A stretch of DNA of 64,000 nucleotides from Sipunculus nudus (GCA_026874595.1 JAPPUL010000089.1:62001-126000), one strand, 5' to 3'. Counted from the stretch's first letter, positions 45,037-54,514 are shown. Made by a program: numbers and translations. Notes: a model not told the origin generated them from the letters alone.

Positions 45037-46531
45037 TATCCTTACCTCCTTTAAAACTTGGTAAATGCTTTTTAAGCATAGGATAAAATAACGTAATAAC
45101 TATAAATACTACTATCGCAATACTTATAGGTCTGCCAAAAAACATGCCTAAAAGATTATCAGATGCATCACCTATAGTCCAGGCCTGTACAAAACCTTGT
45201 TCTGCTATACTTCCAAGTATAAGTCCAAGTATAATAGGGGAGGGAGTAAAATTAACTCTATTTAGTAGCCAGCCGACTATTCCAAGCAATATCATTATAA
45301 CAACATCAGATACATTATTCCGTATAGAATAGGTCCCTATTATCGTCATAAACGAAACCGTCGGGACAAGCATTGCTTTCGGTACTGTTATAATCGTTTT
45401 ATAGGCATAGCGTCCTATGAATAAACCGGTTGGTAACATTAGAATCGTTGCCAGGAAAAGACCATATATAAAAGTATATACTATAGAACCCTCGTCTGTA
45501 AAAAGACTTGGCCCGGTACGTACTCCCTGTACTAAAAGGGCTCCAAGTATAACTGCATCAGGCGGCGTTCCGGGAATGCCAAGTACCAATGTAGGTATAA
45601 ATCCCCCTCCCACCGTTGCGTTATTAGCTGATTCTGTTGCTTGTATCCCCTCAGGCGCCCCTTTGCCAAAACTCTCTGTAGCTTTAGAACTGCGTCTTGC
45701 TTCTGAATAGGCTACAAGTCCTGCAATAGAACCCCCTGCTCCGGGCAGTATGCCTACCAGTGTCCCTATTATAGAACTTCTTAGTAAATTAAACTTATGT
45801 TTCCAAGAAAGCCATAACGACTCCTTTAGACGAAAGCCTCGTGGCTCATGAGTTACTTTTAGATGTTTGTCTTTAGTTGATACTAAATCTATTAAAACAG
45901 GTACGCAATAAAGTCCTATTAAAGCCGATATCGTTTCAATCCCGCCAAGTAATACCTCACTCCCAAATGTAAAACGTACATCTGCACTAATCTCAGCAAC
46001 TCCTACCGTAGAAAGCAAAAGTCCAACGCAACCTCCTATTAAACCCTTTACTAAATTGCCTGCTGAAAGAGCCGCTATTAAGGTTAAACCAAAAACTGCA
46101 AGCCAAAAATATTCAACAGGGCCAAAGGCAAGTGCCACTTCTGCAAGTGGTGGCGATAGTACTAGTAATACAAATGCTCCTATAAGTCCGCCTATAACCG
46201 AGGCTAAGCAGGCTATTGTAATCGCTAAATCACCCTCACCCTTTTGCGCCATAGGATAACCGTCAAATGTTGTTGCTATTGCTGATGGGGTGCCGGGAGT
46301 GTTTAGGAGTATTGCCGCATAAGCTCCCCCATATATTGCTCCTGTATAAATCGCTCCCATCAATATGAGTGCCGAAGAAGTCTCCATTGAAAACGTTATC
46401 GGCACCAAGACTGCTATTGCCATTGTTGCTGTAAGACCAGGTATGGAACCAATTATAGTCCCTGCAATTACCCCGCCTAAGGCAATAACAAAATTAAGCG
46501 GTGATAAAGCCTGTAGAATAGATTCTAACAT
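45029..46531 (-). CDS. Tripartite tricarboxylate transporter large permease subunit (TctA-like)
   Basis: A 500-aa polytopic permease of the TctA family. Signature stretches: GTIIGSIPGLTATMAIAVLVPITF at about 22-45, ALILMGAIYTGAIYGGAYAAILLNTPGTPSAIATTFDGYPMA, and the second half repeat GTLVGILPGAGGSIAGLVAYSEARR, TPTLVLGIPGTPPDAVILGALLVQG. About 11 membrane segments. The ATG at 46531 has only a weak AAAAGGG upstream. A 13-bp tandem array separates it from the tctC-like gene. By its neighbours the likely cargo is sulfolactate. Confidence 0.92.
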   Translation of the reverse strand: MLESILQALSPLNFVIALGGVIAGTIIGSIPGLTATMAIAVLVPITFSMETSSALILMGAIYTGAIYGGAYAAILLNTPGTPSAIATTFDGYPMAQKGEGDLAITIACLASVIGGLIGAFVLLVLSPPLAEVALAFGPVEYFWLAVFGLTLIAALSAGNLVKGLIGGCVGLLLSTVGVAEISADVRFTFGSEVLLGGIETISALIGLYCVPVLIDLVSTKDKHLKVTHEPRGFRLKESLWLSWKHKFNLLRSSIIGTLVGILPGAGGSIAGLVAYSEARRSSKATESFGKGAPEGIQATESANNATVGGGFIPTLVLGIPGTPPDAVILGALLVQGVRTGPSLFTDEGSIVYTFIYGLFLATILMLPTGLFIGRYAYKTIITVPKAMLVPTVSFMTIIGTYSIRNNVSDVVIMILLGIVGWLLNRVNFTPSPIILGLILGSIAEQGFVQAWTIGDASDNLLGMFFGRPISIAIVVFIVITLFYPMLKKHLPSFKGGKDSE

Positions 46532-46559
46532 TTAAAAGAGCCCTTTTAGCTATCTTCTT

Positions 46560-46849
46560 TATCCTATCTTATTATCCTATCTTATTATCCTATCTTATTA
46601 TCCTATCTTATTATCCTATCTTATTATCCTATCTTATTATCCTATCTTATTATCCTATCTTATTATCCTATCTTATTATCCTATCTTATTATCCTATCTT
46701 ATTATCCTATCTTATTATCCTATCTTATTATCCTATCTTATTATCCTATCTTATTATCCTATCTTATTATCCTATCTTATTATCCTATCTTATTATCCTA
46801 TCTTATTATCCTATCTTATTATCCTATCTTATTATCCTATCTTATTATC
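46560..46849. repeat. 13-bp tandem array, about 22 copies, inside the sulfolactate cluster
   Basis: The plus-strand unit TATCCTATCTTAT (minus strand ATAAGATAGGATA) is repeated perfectly about 22.3 times and fills the gap between the tctA-like start and the tctC-like end. The last codons and the TAG stop of the tctC-like gene (...KIIR, stop) lie inside the first minus-strand repeat, so the array begins in coding sequence. Thirteen is not a multiple of three, and stops occur in every frame. Confidence 0.97.
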
Positions 46850-47790
46850 TTTGCGTCACGTGCTGCTTTTAGATAGATATTTGACATAGTCTTTATAAAA
46901 GACTTATATCCTGCTAGGTTTATATCCAACAAAGCCATACCGTCGTTTTCCATTCTTTGCTTAAATTTAGGATCTGCATTAATCTCTTTTATCATATTTG
47001 ATAGTTTAGTCTGTATTGACTTAGGAGTGGATTTAGGTACCGCGATTCCTCGATAGGCTCCCGAAACCAGATCAAATCCAAGTTCCTTAAAGGTAGGTAC
47101 ATTTGGAAACTTAGGATGCCGTTTTTCCATTGCCACTGCAAGCATTCTAACTTTTCCTTCGTGTTTTGCTCCTACTGACGTATATCCCCACTCTGCCTTC
47201 ACCTGGCTGCCAAGAAGTGCTGCTACCGCTTTGCCAGTACCCTTAAATGCTACATATGTTGTCTTTATCCTTGCAAGCTTATCAAATCTTACTTGAGCAA
47301 GATGATTAGCGGTTCCCTTCCCCGATCCAGAAAACGTTAGCTTCCTTGGATTTCTCTTTGCGTACCTTATTAGATCTTCGAGGCTTTTAATCGGACTATC
47401 TGCTTTTACGACTATTGCATCCGGCGTATAGTGGAATATGTATACTCCTGCAATATCTTTAGTTTTAAACCCTACATCCTTTTGACGGGGCTTTATTATT
47501 ATATGCGGGAGGTTTATTCCCATTATAGTATACCCGTCCCCACGCATCTTATTTAGTTGGGACCAGCCTATTGCACCGCCCCCGCCAGGTTTATAGCTTA
47601 TTATAAGATCCTCGCCAAATTTGTCCTTAAAAAAGATTTGTTGATGTCGAGCTGTTATGTCAGATTCACCACCAGGTCCAAACGGTATTATATAATTAAT
47701 CCTTCGTTCTGGATAATCTGCAAATAATACTGAAACGAACATTAGCGAGAGAAACACTAAGCCCGTTGTCAATTTAATTTTAAACCTCAT
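46837..47790 (-). CDS. TctC-family periplasmic solute-binding protein
   Basis: A 317-aa binding protein of the tripartite tricarboxylate transporter family. Signal peptide MRFKIKLTTGLVFLSLMFVSVLFA, then YPERRINYIIPFGPGGESDITARHQQIFF, typical of TctC/Bug proteins; the ligand-carboxylate loops include SGSGKGTANHLAQ and YRGIAVPKSTP. AGGAGG lies 8 bases before the ATG. The stop codon is inside the 13-bp array. In known sulfolactate operons the equivalent is slcH. The substrate is inferred from the neighbouring catabolic genes; the binding site was not modelled. Confidence 0.88.
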   Translation of the reverse strand: MRFKIKLTTGLVFLSLMFVSVLFADYPERRINYIIPFGPGGESDITARHQQIFFKDKFGEDLIISYKPGGGGAIGWSQLNKMRGDGYTIMGINLPHIIIKPRQKDVGFKTKDIAGVYIFHYTPDAIVVKADSPIKSLEDLIRYAKRNPRKLTFSGSGKGTANHLAQVRFDKLARIKTTYVAFKGTGKAVAALLGSQVKAEWGYTSVGAKHEGKVRMLAVAMEKRHPKFPNVPTFKELGFDLVSGAYRGIAVPKSTPKSIQTKLSNMIKEINADPKFKQRMENDGMALLDINLAGYKSFIKTMSNIYLKAARDAKIIR

Positions 47791-47835
47791 AATTAACTCC
47801 TCCTTATGTGCTTAATTATGTTATATTTATAGCGT

Positions 47836-48321
47836 TAGCACAATCTGCCGTCTCTTTTGCCTCATCAGTCGCCTCTTTTGCCTCATCCGCCGCCTCTTTT
47901 TAGCACAATCCGTCGCCTCTTTTGCCTCATCCGCCGCCTCTTTTTAGCACAATCCGTCGCCTCTTTTTAGCACAATCCGCCGCCTCTTTTGCCTCATCAG
48001 CCGCCTCTTTTTAGCACAATCCGCCGCCTCTTTTTAGCACAATCCGCCGCCTCTTTTTAGCACAATCCGCCGCCTCTTTTGCCTCATCCGCCGCCTCTTT
48101 TTAGCACAATCCGCCGCCTCTTTTGCCTCATCCGCCGCCTCTTTTTAGCACAATCCGTCGCCTCTTTTGCCTCATCCGCCGCCTCTTTTGCCTCATCCGC
48201 CGCCTCTTTTTAGCACAATCCGTCGCCTCTTTTGCCTCATCCGCCGCCTCTTTTTAGCACAATCTGCCGCCTCTTTTGCCTCATCCGCCGCCTCTTTTTA
48301 GCACAATCCGTCGCCTCTTTC
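47836..48321. repeat. Array of 22 units of two types (21 and 23 bp) between tctC-like and suyB genes
   Basis: On the plus strand, 12 A-type units of 23 bp (TAGCACAATCCGCCGCCTCT plus TTT, with C/T variants) and 10 G-type units of 21 bp (GCCTCATCCGCCGCCTCTTT plus T) are joined without spacers: 12 x 23 + 10 x 21 = 486 bases, exactly the array length. The order from left is A G G A G A A G A A A G A G A G G A G A G A. The array ends 6 bases from the suyB stop. It is not a CRISPR, having no unique spacers. GC content is far above the surroundings. Confidence 0.96.
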
Positions 48322-48327
48322 TAAGCC

Positions 48328-49494
48328 TTATGCGCTTCTATACAATTTAGTCATTATAAATTCTTTGTGTCTTAAAGTCTCAGCTGCTGTGTGCCTACCG
48401 TTACAAGTCCTTAAAACCTCTTCTATTAGCTTATCTCCTGCATCGTCTAACGACATCTTACGACGCAGTAAATCAGATACATCTACGTCTATATGTTCGC
48501 TCATTAAATTTACTGTACGAGGGTTTGCTGTTACCTTAATAACAGGCATTATAGGATTACCTATAACGTTCCCTTGCCCTGTTGTAAATATATGAAGAAC
48601 AAAACCTGCTGCCGCTTGTAATGTATTACACTCTGCCGCTGCTGATGATGTATTCATAAAATAAAGACCGTTTCCTTTACTTGGTTCTTCTGCTTCCTTT
48701 AGTGCATCTATGTATTTTACATGTTTACCTATCTTTTGTATATTCCCAAGAGCCTTCTCCTCTATTGTCGTCAAACCACCTTCTATATTCCCTTTCGTAG
48801 GCTGGGAGTCCGATAAGTCGCTAGTCTTGAACTTATCTACAAGTGATGAATAGTCCTCAAACATTGCCTTGAACTTTAAACGTGCCTCTTCATTTGCAGC
48901 CCGTTGCTCAACTAAATATTCACCGCCTGTTAGTTCTGTTGTCTCTCCAAAACATGCTGTTGCTCCAAGTGGCACTACTTTATCTAAGAAATTGCCTACA
49001 GTCGGATTTGCTCCAATACCCGATGTTGTATCCGATTCCCCGCATTTCGTTGCTACCCAAAGCTCATCTAAATTACAGCTTTCTCTTTGTAGCTCAGTTG
49101 CGTACTGTACAAATTCTTGCGCCTTTCTTGAGGCTTTTGCTATTGTATTTATATCTCCATGCCGCTCAATCCAAAATCCTGCAACCGGCTTGCCTGTCTT
49201 TTCAATCCCAGAGACCACTTTCTTAGTCCAGCCAGGCTCTATCCCTATAACTATTACTGCTGCCACATTCGGATTTTTTCCTGTGCCTATCATAGTCCTA
49301 AAATGAAGCTCTAAATCTTCTCCAAACTGTAATCTCCCATAGGCATGCGGCAAACTCATTGTCCCTGCTATATTATTTGCCACCCCCTCAGCCGCTGCAT
49401 TCGAAATGTCATCCAGTGGAAGTATTATTACATGATTTCTTATCCCAACTCGTCCATTAGCCCTTCTATAACCTAAAAAGGTATGCTTTGACAT
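48328..49494 (-). CDS. suyB: (R)-sulfolactate sulfo-lyase large subunit SuyB (UxaA family)
   Basis: A 388-aa UxaA-family lyase subunit: [78 protein letters not shown] (with the conserved Cys and Ser/Thr cluster) and [13 protein letters not shown]. Altronate dehydratase is a single chain of about 495 aa, whereas here the N-terminal SAF part is a separate gene (49507), as in SuyAB. With SuyA it cleaves (R)-sulfolactate to pyruvate and sulfite. The substrate call rests on the split architecture and on slcC, comC and transporter genes nearby; a related sugar-acid dehydratase remains possible. Confidence 0.82.
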   Translation of the reverse strand: MSKHTFLGYRRANGRVGIRNHVIILPLDDISNAAAEGVANNIAGTMSLPHAYGRLQFGEDLELHFRTMIGTGKNPNVAAVIVIGIEPGWTKKVVSGIEKTGKPVAGFWIERHGDINTIAKASRKAQEFVQYATELQRESCNLDELWVATKCGESDTTSGIGANPTVGNFLDKVVPLGATACFGETTELTGGEYLVEQRAANEEARLKFKAMFEDYSSLVDKFKTSDLSDSQPTKGNIEGGLTTIEEKALGNIQKIGKHVKYIDALKEAEEPSKGNGLYFMNTSSAAAECNTLQAAAGFVLHIFTTGQGNVIGNPIMPVIKVTANPRTVNLMSEHIDVDVSDLLRRKMSLDDAGDKLIEEVLRTCNGRHTAAETLRHKEFIMTKLYRSA

Positions 49495-49506
49495 CTTTTT
49501 TACTCC

Positions 49507-49794
49507 TTACCATCTTTTTGTTTTTACGTTGTGTACATGTAAGTGCTCCCCTTTGGCAATATCGCTTACACATTTACCTATATCTATATCATATTTAATA
49601 ATAGTATCGCCGCTTTTAATTGGTTTAATTGCAATCTTATGGCCTATCGGTATGTCTGATTTTACCTCTATATCAAAACTTTCGTCATTGCTCATTACCC
49701 AACAGTTATATGTATTATTGGCAATAATCCCTTCCTTTACCGCTACGGCACAAGAATCCTCTGGCCCGTGCATTATAAAACTTGGTTCTATCAC
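49507..49794 (-). CDS. suyA: (R)-sulfolactate sulfo-lyase small subunit SuyA (SAF domain)
   Basis: A 95-aa SAF-domain protein equivalent to the N-terminal domain of UxaA. It has CAVAVKEGII at about 15-24, the central IPIGHKIAIKPIKSGDTIIKYD, and IAKGEHLHVHNVKTKRW at the end. It starts at GTG 49794, 12 bases after AGGAG, and the suyB start is 12 bases beyond its stop. First gene of the sulfolactate cluster; TATAAT (minus strand, 49827-49822) just upstream may be the -10 box of the operon, but no clear -35 is seen. Confidence 0.82.
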   Translation of the reverse strand: MIEPSFIMHGPEDSCAVAVKEGIIANNTYNCWVMSNDESFDIEVKSDIPIGHKIAIKPIKSGDTIIKYDIDIGKCVSDIAKGEHLHVHNVKTKRW

Positions 49795-50347
49795 GTATAG
49801 TAATTCTCCTAAATATTTTATATTATAGCTTGCACTTAAAGCAAAGTTATTTATGACAAGTCTAACAAATCAAAAAAATAAAGTACAGTTTTTTATTAAT
49901 TTTAGTAAAAAAAAAGAGTTATTTGTTTATTATAGATATTTATTTATTTTCTATTATCAATAAATCATATATCTTATTAAGGCTCTCTTCTAATACTTTT
50001 ACTAATACTTGTATATGTGGCTTTATATAAAACTATTATTTTTATAACTCAAGTTCTCTTATTAAAGATATTTATAGTTATTAACTATAACCATAAATAA
50101 TAAGTCTAAGATGTTTAAGTTTAATAATAGATATAATAACAGATTGATGCTAGAATAAGAAAAGCTTTTTTATACTCTATCTTCTTTAATTGCCTGTAAA
50201 TCCTTTATAGTCTTGCCGTCTTTGTTTTTTCAAAAGCTAGATATTTTAAATTCCTTGCGGGTCGCCATCTGGAATAAACGCCGTTATTTCTTTCCCATGA
50301 TTACTATGTGACATAAAGAGTCTCCTAGTTTTTATAAAAGATTGTGC
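49795..50347. other. Gap between suyA and hemL
   Basis: Apart from the decayed GIY-YIG remnant (50171-50314) and the possible suyA promoter near 49822, this 553-base AT-rich gap shows no gene. It holds long A/T runs and no clear terminator stem. Confidence 0.5.
50171..50314 (-). pseudogene. Remnant of a GIY-YIG nuclease family gene with DUF4357-type C-terminus
   Basis: ATG 50314 is preceded by CTAGGAGA at good spacing and opens with MSHSNHGKEITAFIPDGDPQGI, which resembles the start of GIY-YIG family proteins ('...F..DG.P.GI'), then stops at 50246. A different frame further on reads KNKDGKTIKDLQAIKEDRV and stops at 50171, like the C-terminus of DUF4357 (WKDKDGKTL-type). The catalytic middle is missing. 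It looks like a gene reduced by an internal deletion. The assignment is by eye on short stretches. Confidence 0.5.
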
Positions 50348-51640
50348 TTATCTGTCATAAGCTGCCTTAAGGGCGTTGTAATTGGCTTTTATCGTCTTTT
50401 GAATATCCTCCTTGGTATGCGTGGTGGACATAAAGCCAGCTTCAAATTGAGAGGGGGCTATATATATACCTTGCTCAAGCATCTTTTGAAAATATAAATT
50501 AAACTTATGAAGATCAGACTGTTTAGCAGAATCAGAGTCATAAACATCTTGGTCGGTAAAGAACAAAGAGAACATACTCCCGATACGGTTTGAGCTAAGA
50601 GAAAGGCCAAGTTTAGCTAAATTATCGCTTATCCCCGAACATAGCATAGAAGACAAAGATTCAAGCTTATCATAAATAGTTGAAGCGTCTTGTTTAAGAG
50701 TTTTAATAGTTTCAAGACCAGCACTCATGGCAAGTGGGTTGCCGGATAAGGTCCCAGCCTGATATACATCTCCAGAAGGCGCAACAAGTTCCATAATATC
50801 ACGTCGCCCGCCATAAGCTCCAACCGGTAAGCCCCCTCCTATAATCTTCCCAAGGCAAGTTAAATCAGGTCTTACATTATAAATGCCCTGCGCACCTTTT
50901 AGACTTACTCGAAACCCGCTCATAACCTCATCAAAAATTAGCAACATGTCGTTATTATCACAAAGTTCTCTAAGTTCTTCTAAAAAACCATCTTTAGGAC
51001 CTATGCAACCCATATTGCCGGCAACAGGCTCTATTATTACACATGCTATACTATCCGCTCCATGCTTTTCTATTAAAGCACAAACACTATCAATATCATT
51101 AAATTTAGCATTCAAAGTGTCAGATGCAATAGCTTTAGTTACTCCCGGAGTTAATGTATGCCCAAAAGCACCAGAACCAGGCTCAATCAAGAATGAGTCT
51201 CCATGTCCATGGTAACAGCCTATGAATTTAATGATTTTATCTTTTTTAGTAAAAGCCCGAGCAAGACGTACAGCACTCATAGCAGCCTCGGTGCCTGAGT
51301 TAACCATACGAATCATGTCAATAGAAGGGTATATCGAAACAACTTGCTTAGCAAGTTCAAGCTCAAGTTTTGTAGATGCCCCAAAACTCGTTCCTAAAGA
51401 GGCTATATTGTTAATGGCTTTAATGACGTTGTCAGGAGCATGGCCTAAGATCATAGGACCCCAAGACCCAACATAGTCTATATAAGAGTTGCCATCAACG
51501 TCGAATATCTTAGAACCCTTAGCATGCGAGATAAAAGGTGGCACACTCTTAACAGATTTAAAAGCTCTAACAGGCGAATTGACGCCACCAGGTATTAGCT
51601 TTTTGGCTTCCTTAAAAAGTCTTTTACTATTTGCATTCAT
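50348..51640 (-). CDS. hemL: Glutamate-1-semialdehyde 2,1-aminomutase
   Basis: PLP enzyme that makes 5-aminolevulinate for haem-type tetrapyrroles. The 430-aa length and start [27 protein letters not shown] are typical. The motifs [68 protein letters not shown] (PLP Lys at about 268) and [16 protein letters not shown] are intact. Other heme genes are not in the window. Confidence 0.97.
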   Translation of the reverse strand: MNANSKRLFKEAKKLIPGGVNSPVRAFKSVKSVPPFISHAKGSKIFDVDGNSYIDYVGSWGPMILGHAPDNVIKAINNIASLGTSFGASTKLELELAKQVVSIYPSIDMIRMVNSGTEAAMSAVRLARAFTKKDKIIKFIGCYHGHGDSFLIEPGSGAFGHTLTPGVTKAIASDTLNAKFNDIDSVCALIEKHGADSIACVIIEPVAGNMGCIGPKDGFLEELRELCDNNDMLLIFDEVMSGFRVSLKGAQGIYNVRPDLTCLGKIIGGGLPVGAYGGRRDIMELVAPSGDVYQAGTLSGNPLAMSAGLETIKTLKQDASTIYDKLESLSSMLCSGISDNLAKLGLSLSSNRIGSMFSLFFTDQDVYDSDSAKQSDLHKFNLYFQKMLEQGIYIAPSQFEAGFMSTTHTKEDIQKTIKANYNALKAAYDR

Positions 51641-51675
51641 AAAAAGGTCCTTATGAAGATGTTAAAAAGCGTTAT

Positions 51676-52701
51676 TTATTTTCTTGATTTATTTTCTTGT
51701 AAGTTGCTATTAGCATAACGGATTAAGCAATTGCGAAACCACTCACAATTTGTACAGACCTGGTCCTTAAAGTTGAAATCGTTTGGCGGACAAATATTAG
51801 CATTTTCAATAGGAGTAATACTTTGAATATCCTTAACCTCATCTTTTTGTAGGGACCCTTTTTGTGATATTATACTTGAGATATGAGAAGCTTTTTTAAT
51901 GAATTCTTTATTTTGAGAGTTATTAGTCTGAGTGGTGCTGGACTTTTTAATATCGTTATCTTTATAGGATGGAGAGGTCAAAGCAGAAAGTTTTTGTTTT
52001 TTAAAATTGATAATAAATTCTTTAAAGAAAATAGAAACGACGGTAACATTTAAGACGTTTATAGCCAGAAGGAATAAGAAGTCCATATTGTTGATGAACT
52101 GAAAAATGTATTGAAAAGGTATTAATAAATACTTAAGGGCGCCGCTTAGAAGTAAAATTATAAGAAAGACGAAGCCAAAGCGAGAGAATGAGTCAAATAT
52201 GGGGTGTAGGTTAGAGGGGAGTATGAATTTGAGTATAGCGCCGCCGTCTAGTGGGGGCATAGGGATTAAATTAAAGCCCATGAGAACGATATTGATATAG
52301 GCATAAAGCTGAATAAAGTATACTAAAGAAGGCTGGCTTCCAAAGAGAAAGAAAATAATTTTGATTAAAAGAATAGCAAAACAAGCCTGAATAAAGTTGC
52401 TAAGAGGTCCTGCAAAAGAGATAATGGCATCATCTTTTATGGGATTTTTGAGATTAGGTAAGAAAACGGGCACAGGTTTCATCCAGCCGATGCCGGCACC
52501 GATTATAGGAAAGAGGATGCTGCCGATGGGGTCTATATGAGCCTTAGGATTAAAAGTAAGGCGGCCATAATCTTTAGCGGTATGGTCTCCGAGCTTGTAA
52601 GCGGCGGCGGCATGAGCGAACTCGTGAATGGAGCCTGCAATGATGAAGATAGCGAGTTTAGTGATAGCATCTAAGATGGTATTAACATTTAAGAAGTCCA
52701 A
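51676..52701 (-). CDS. Site-2 protease family (M50) membrane metalloprotease
   Basis: A 341-aa intramembrane zinc protease. The active site HExxH is His26-Glu-Phe-Ala-His30 in IIAGSIHEFAHAAAAYKLGD, with the third ligand Asp in NLIPMPPLDGGAIL at about 150. Four to six membrane segments precede about 110 charged residues that end in a Cys-containing motif (CTNCEWFRNC, preceded by CPPNDFNFKDQVC), a possible small metal-binding tail not usual in this family. The RseP PDZ domain is absent; it is the short 'YwhC/Rip' form. Start MDFLNVNTIL is at 52701. Confidence 0.88.
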   Translation of the reverse strand: MDFLNVNTILDAITKLAIFIIAGSIHEFAHAAAAYKLGDHTAKDYGRLTFNPKAHIDPIGSILFPIIGAGIGWMKPVPVFLPNLKNPIKDDAIISFAGPLSNFIQACFAILLIKIIFFLFGSQPSLVYFIQLYAYINIVLMGFNLIPMPPLDGGAILKFILPSNLHPIFDSFSRFGFVFLIILLLSGALKYLLIPFQYIFQFINNMDFLFLLAINVLNVTVVSIFFKEFIINFKKQKLSALTSPSYKDNDIKKSSTTQTNNSQNKEFIKKASHISSIISQKGSLQKDEVKDIQSITPIENANICPPNDFNFKDQVCTNCEWFRNCLIRYANSNLQENKSRK

Positions 52702-53046
52702 AAGAGTTACTCCGGGTTGGGTTATACATTTTAAAGAAATAAAAGAAATAAAGAATAAGTTAAAAAAGCAATGAGATAAAGTTAAGAAAAAAATATTATA
52801 TTGGTAAGATAAAAGATAATATAGGTAAGCTGTTATGAGATAAAAATAGTTATGATTAGAAGTTAAAAATGACAGAAGTTAAAAATAAAGAGAATCTTGT
52901 TATGATGTAGAAATAAGATGTAGAAATAAAGGATATAAAAAGCTATTATTATAGGAGAGAAATATTTAGAGAGTTTGTAGTGAGAGTAAGCTTTACAGAG
53001 TAAGCTTTACAGAGTAAGCTTTAATAGAAAAGAAAGGGAGGCTTTT
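52702..53046. repeat. Divergent gap with short tandem repeats
   Basis: This 345-base AT-rich gap between the M50 protease and fumarase genes contains three copies of AGTAAGCTTTACAG (about 52985-53022, the third cut short), two of GAAGTTAAAAATGACA-like and two of GATGTAGAAATAA. It must hold promoters of both divergent units. No gene is seen. Confidence 0.55.
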
Positions 53047-53916
53047 ATGGAATTAAAAGGAGCAATACTAGAGTTATTGAAGGAAGCGTCAACTAGCTTA
53101 CCTGAAGACGTAGTAGAAGTGATGAAGGGGCTGCAGGCGAAAGAGGAGGCAGGAGGCAGTGCATATAGCGTAATGGGAGCAATGCTTAAGAACATAGAGC
53201 TTGCCAAGCAAGAAGAGCTTCCGATGTGCCAAGACACAGGGATGATATTCCTAGATATAAAGTATCCGAGTGGACATTCAACATTAAAGATGAGTAAAGA
53301 GATAAAGGAAGGGATAAAGGAGGCAACGAGACTAAATTACTTAAGGCCGAACACAGTATCGATATTAGAAGGAACAAACCCAGGAGACAATAGTGGTGAG
53401 GGGGTGCCGAGTATATATTTCAAGGAATGGGAGAGAGATTATTTTGAGATACGCCTAATGCTAAAGGGAGGCGGCAGTGAGAATGTGGGGATACAATATA
53501 AGCTACCAGACAGTGGTCTGAAGGCGGGCCGAGATTTAGAAGGAGTTAAACGCTGTGTATTAGATGGGGTATTTGGGGCACAAGGGCTTGGGTGCGCGCC
53601 TGGGATATTGGGGATAGGGATAGGAGGGGACAGAGGGAGTTCATATTATCTTTCAAAGGTGCAGTTATTCAGGAAGTTGTATGATAAGAATCCGGATAAA
53701 AGGTTATCCAAACTTGAAGATGAAATATTAGAGTCCGCAAACAAGCTAGGGATAGGACCGATGGGCTTTGGAGGGATGTCAACACTTTTGGGAGTAAAGG
53801 TGGGAACATATTATAGACATCCGGCAACATACTATGTAACAATAACCTACCTATGCTGGTCAGCCCGCCGAAAGATAATGATACTAAGAGAAGACGGAGG
53901 ATATGAAATTGATTAA
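53047..53916 (+). CDS. Class I fumarate hydratase, alpha subunit (two-subunit, iron-sulfur type)
   Basis: A 289-aa subunit of the oxygen-sensitive [4Fe-4S] fumarase/tartrate dehydratase family. Cluster-ligating Cys residues are in LPMCQDTGMIF (about 58-68) and further on in LEGVKRCVLDG and GLGCAPGILG. TNPGDNSGEGVPS and IGPMGFGGMSTLLGVKV are conserved. The gene overlaps the beta gene by 14 bases. Substrate (fumarate or tartrate) cannot be told from sequence; fumarate is more usual. AGGGAGG lies 6 bases before the ATG. Suggests an anaerobic or microaerobic lifestyle. Confidence 0.93.
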   Translation: MELKGAILELLKEASTSLPEDVVEVMKGLQAKEEAGGSAYSVMGAMLKNIELAKQEELPMCQDTGMIFLDIKYPSGHSTLKMSKEIKEGIKEATRLNYLRPNTVSILEGTNPGDNSGEGVPSIYFKEWERDYFEIRLMLKGGGSENVGIQYKLPDSGLKAGRDLEGVKRCVLDGVFGAQGLGCAPGILGIGIGGDRGSSYYLSKVQLFRKLYDKNPDKRLSKLEDEILESANKLGIGPMGFGGMSTLLGVKVGTYYRHPATYYVTITYLCWSARRKIMILREDGGYEID

Positions 53917-54514
53917 GCTAAAAACACCGATATCAGAAGAAGAGATAAAGCGACTTAAGGTGGGCGATGAGATATTACTTAGCGGCGTTTTGGTAACAGC
54001 CCGAGACATAGCCCATAAATATATAATAGAGAAGTTTGTAAAAAGAGGAGGGGATAAAAAGGATAGAGAACTTGATAAGAAGTTGTTGAAGCACTTGAAA
54101 GAAGGTGTAATATACCATTGTGGACCTGTGGTAAAGGAGGAGGGGGGGAAGTATGTATTTTTAGCATCAGGCCCAACAACAAGCATAAGAGAGGAACCGT
54201 ATCAAGCAGATGTAATAAAGCATTATAATCTACGAGGGGTTTTAGGGAAGGGAGGGATGGGAGAGAAGACACTAAAAGCATGTGAGGCTAACAATGCAGT
54301 ATACTTTCATGCAGTAGGAGGGGCAGCAGTCCTGATAGCGAAACAAGTAAAAGAAGTAATTGATGTAGAGAAGCTTGAATTTGGTACACCGGAAGCATTT
54401 TGGGTGATACGGGTAGAAGAGTTACCATGCGTAGTAACGATGGATACTCATGGGTCTTCATTGCACAAAGAAATCAAAGAAAGGTCAAAAGCGGTGCTTG
54501 ACGAGTTATTATAA
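53903..54514 (+). CDS. Class I fumarate hydratase, beta subunit
   Basis: A 203-aa beta subunit, with FHAVGGAAVLIAK at about 135-147 and a central GKGGMGEKTL at about 115-124; the segment HCGPVVKEEGGKYVFLASGPTTSIRE is typical of the C-terminal domain. It starts inside the alpha-subunit gene (14-bp overlap). After the stop, three copies of a 15-bp AGAGGGGTTTTAAAA unit lie at about 54553-54597, a further 3'-end tandem repeat. Confidence 0.92.
   Translation: MKLIKLKTPISEEEIKRLKVGDEILLSGVLVTARDIAHKYIIEKFVKRGGDKKDRELDKKLLKHLKEGVIYHCGPVVKEEGGKYVFLASGPTTSIREEPYQADVIKHYNLRGVLGKGGMGEKTLKACEANNAVYFHAVGGAAVLIAKQVKEVIDVEKLEFGTPEAFWVIRVEELPCVVTMDTHGSSLHKEIKERSKAVLDELL

Noticed and set aside
47810-47900. 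Coding heptad repeat (EAKEAAD) on the minus strand of the two-type array
   Set aside because: The 21-bp units do read as a helical heptad, but the 23-bp units shift the frame and bring in a TAA, and no start codon precedes the open stretch.
47836-48321. CRISPR array
   Set aside because: Repeats of 21 and 23 bp follow each other with no unique spacers, and no cas genes are present.
48328-49794. Altronate dehydratase
   Set aside because: The SAF and large domains are separate genes and the neighbours are hydroxyacid dehydrogenases and a Tct transporter instead of uronate genes; kept only as an alternative.
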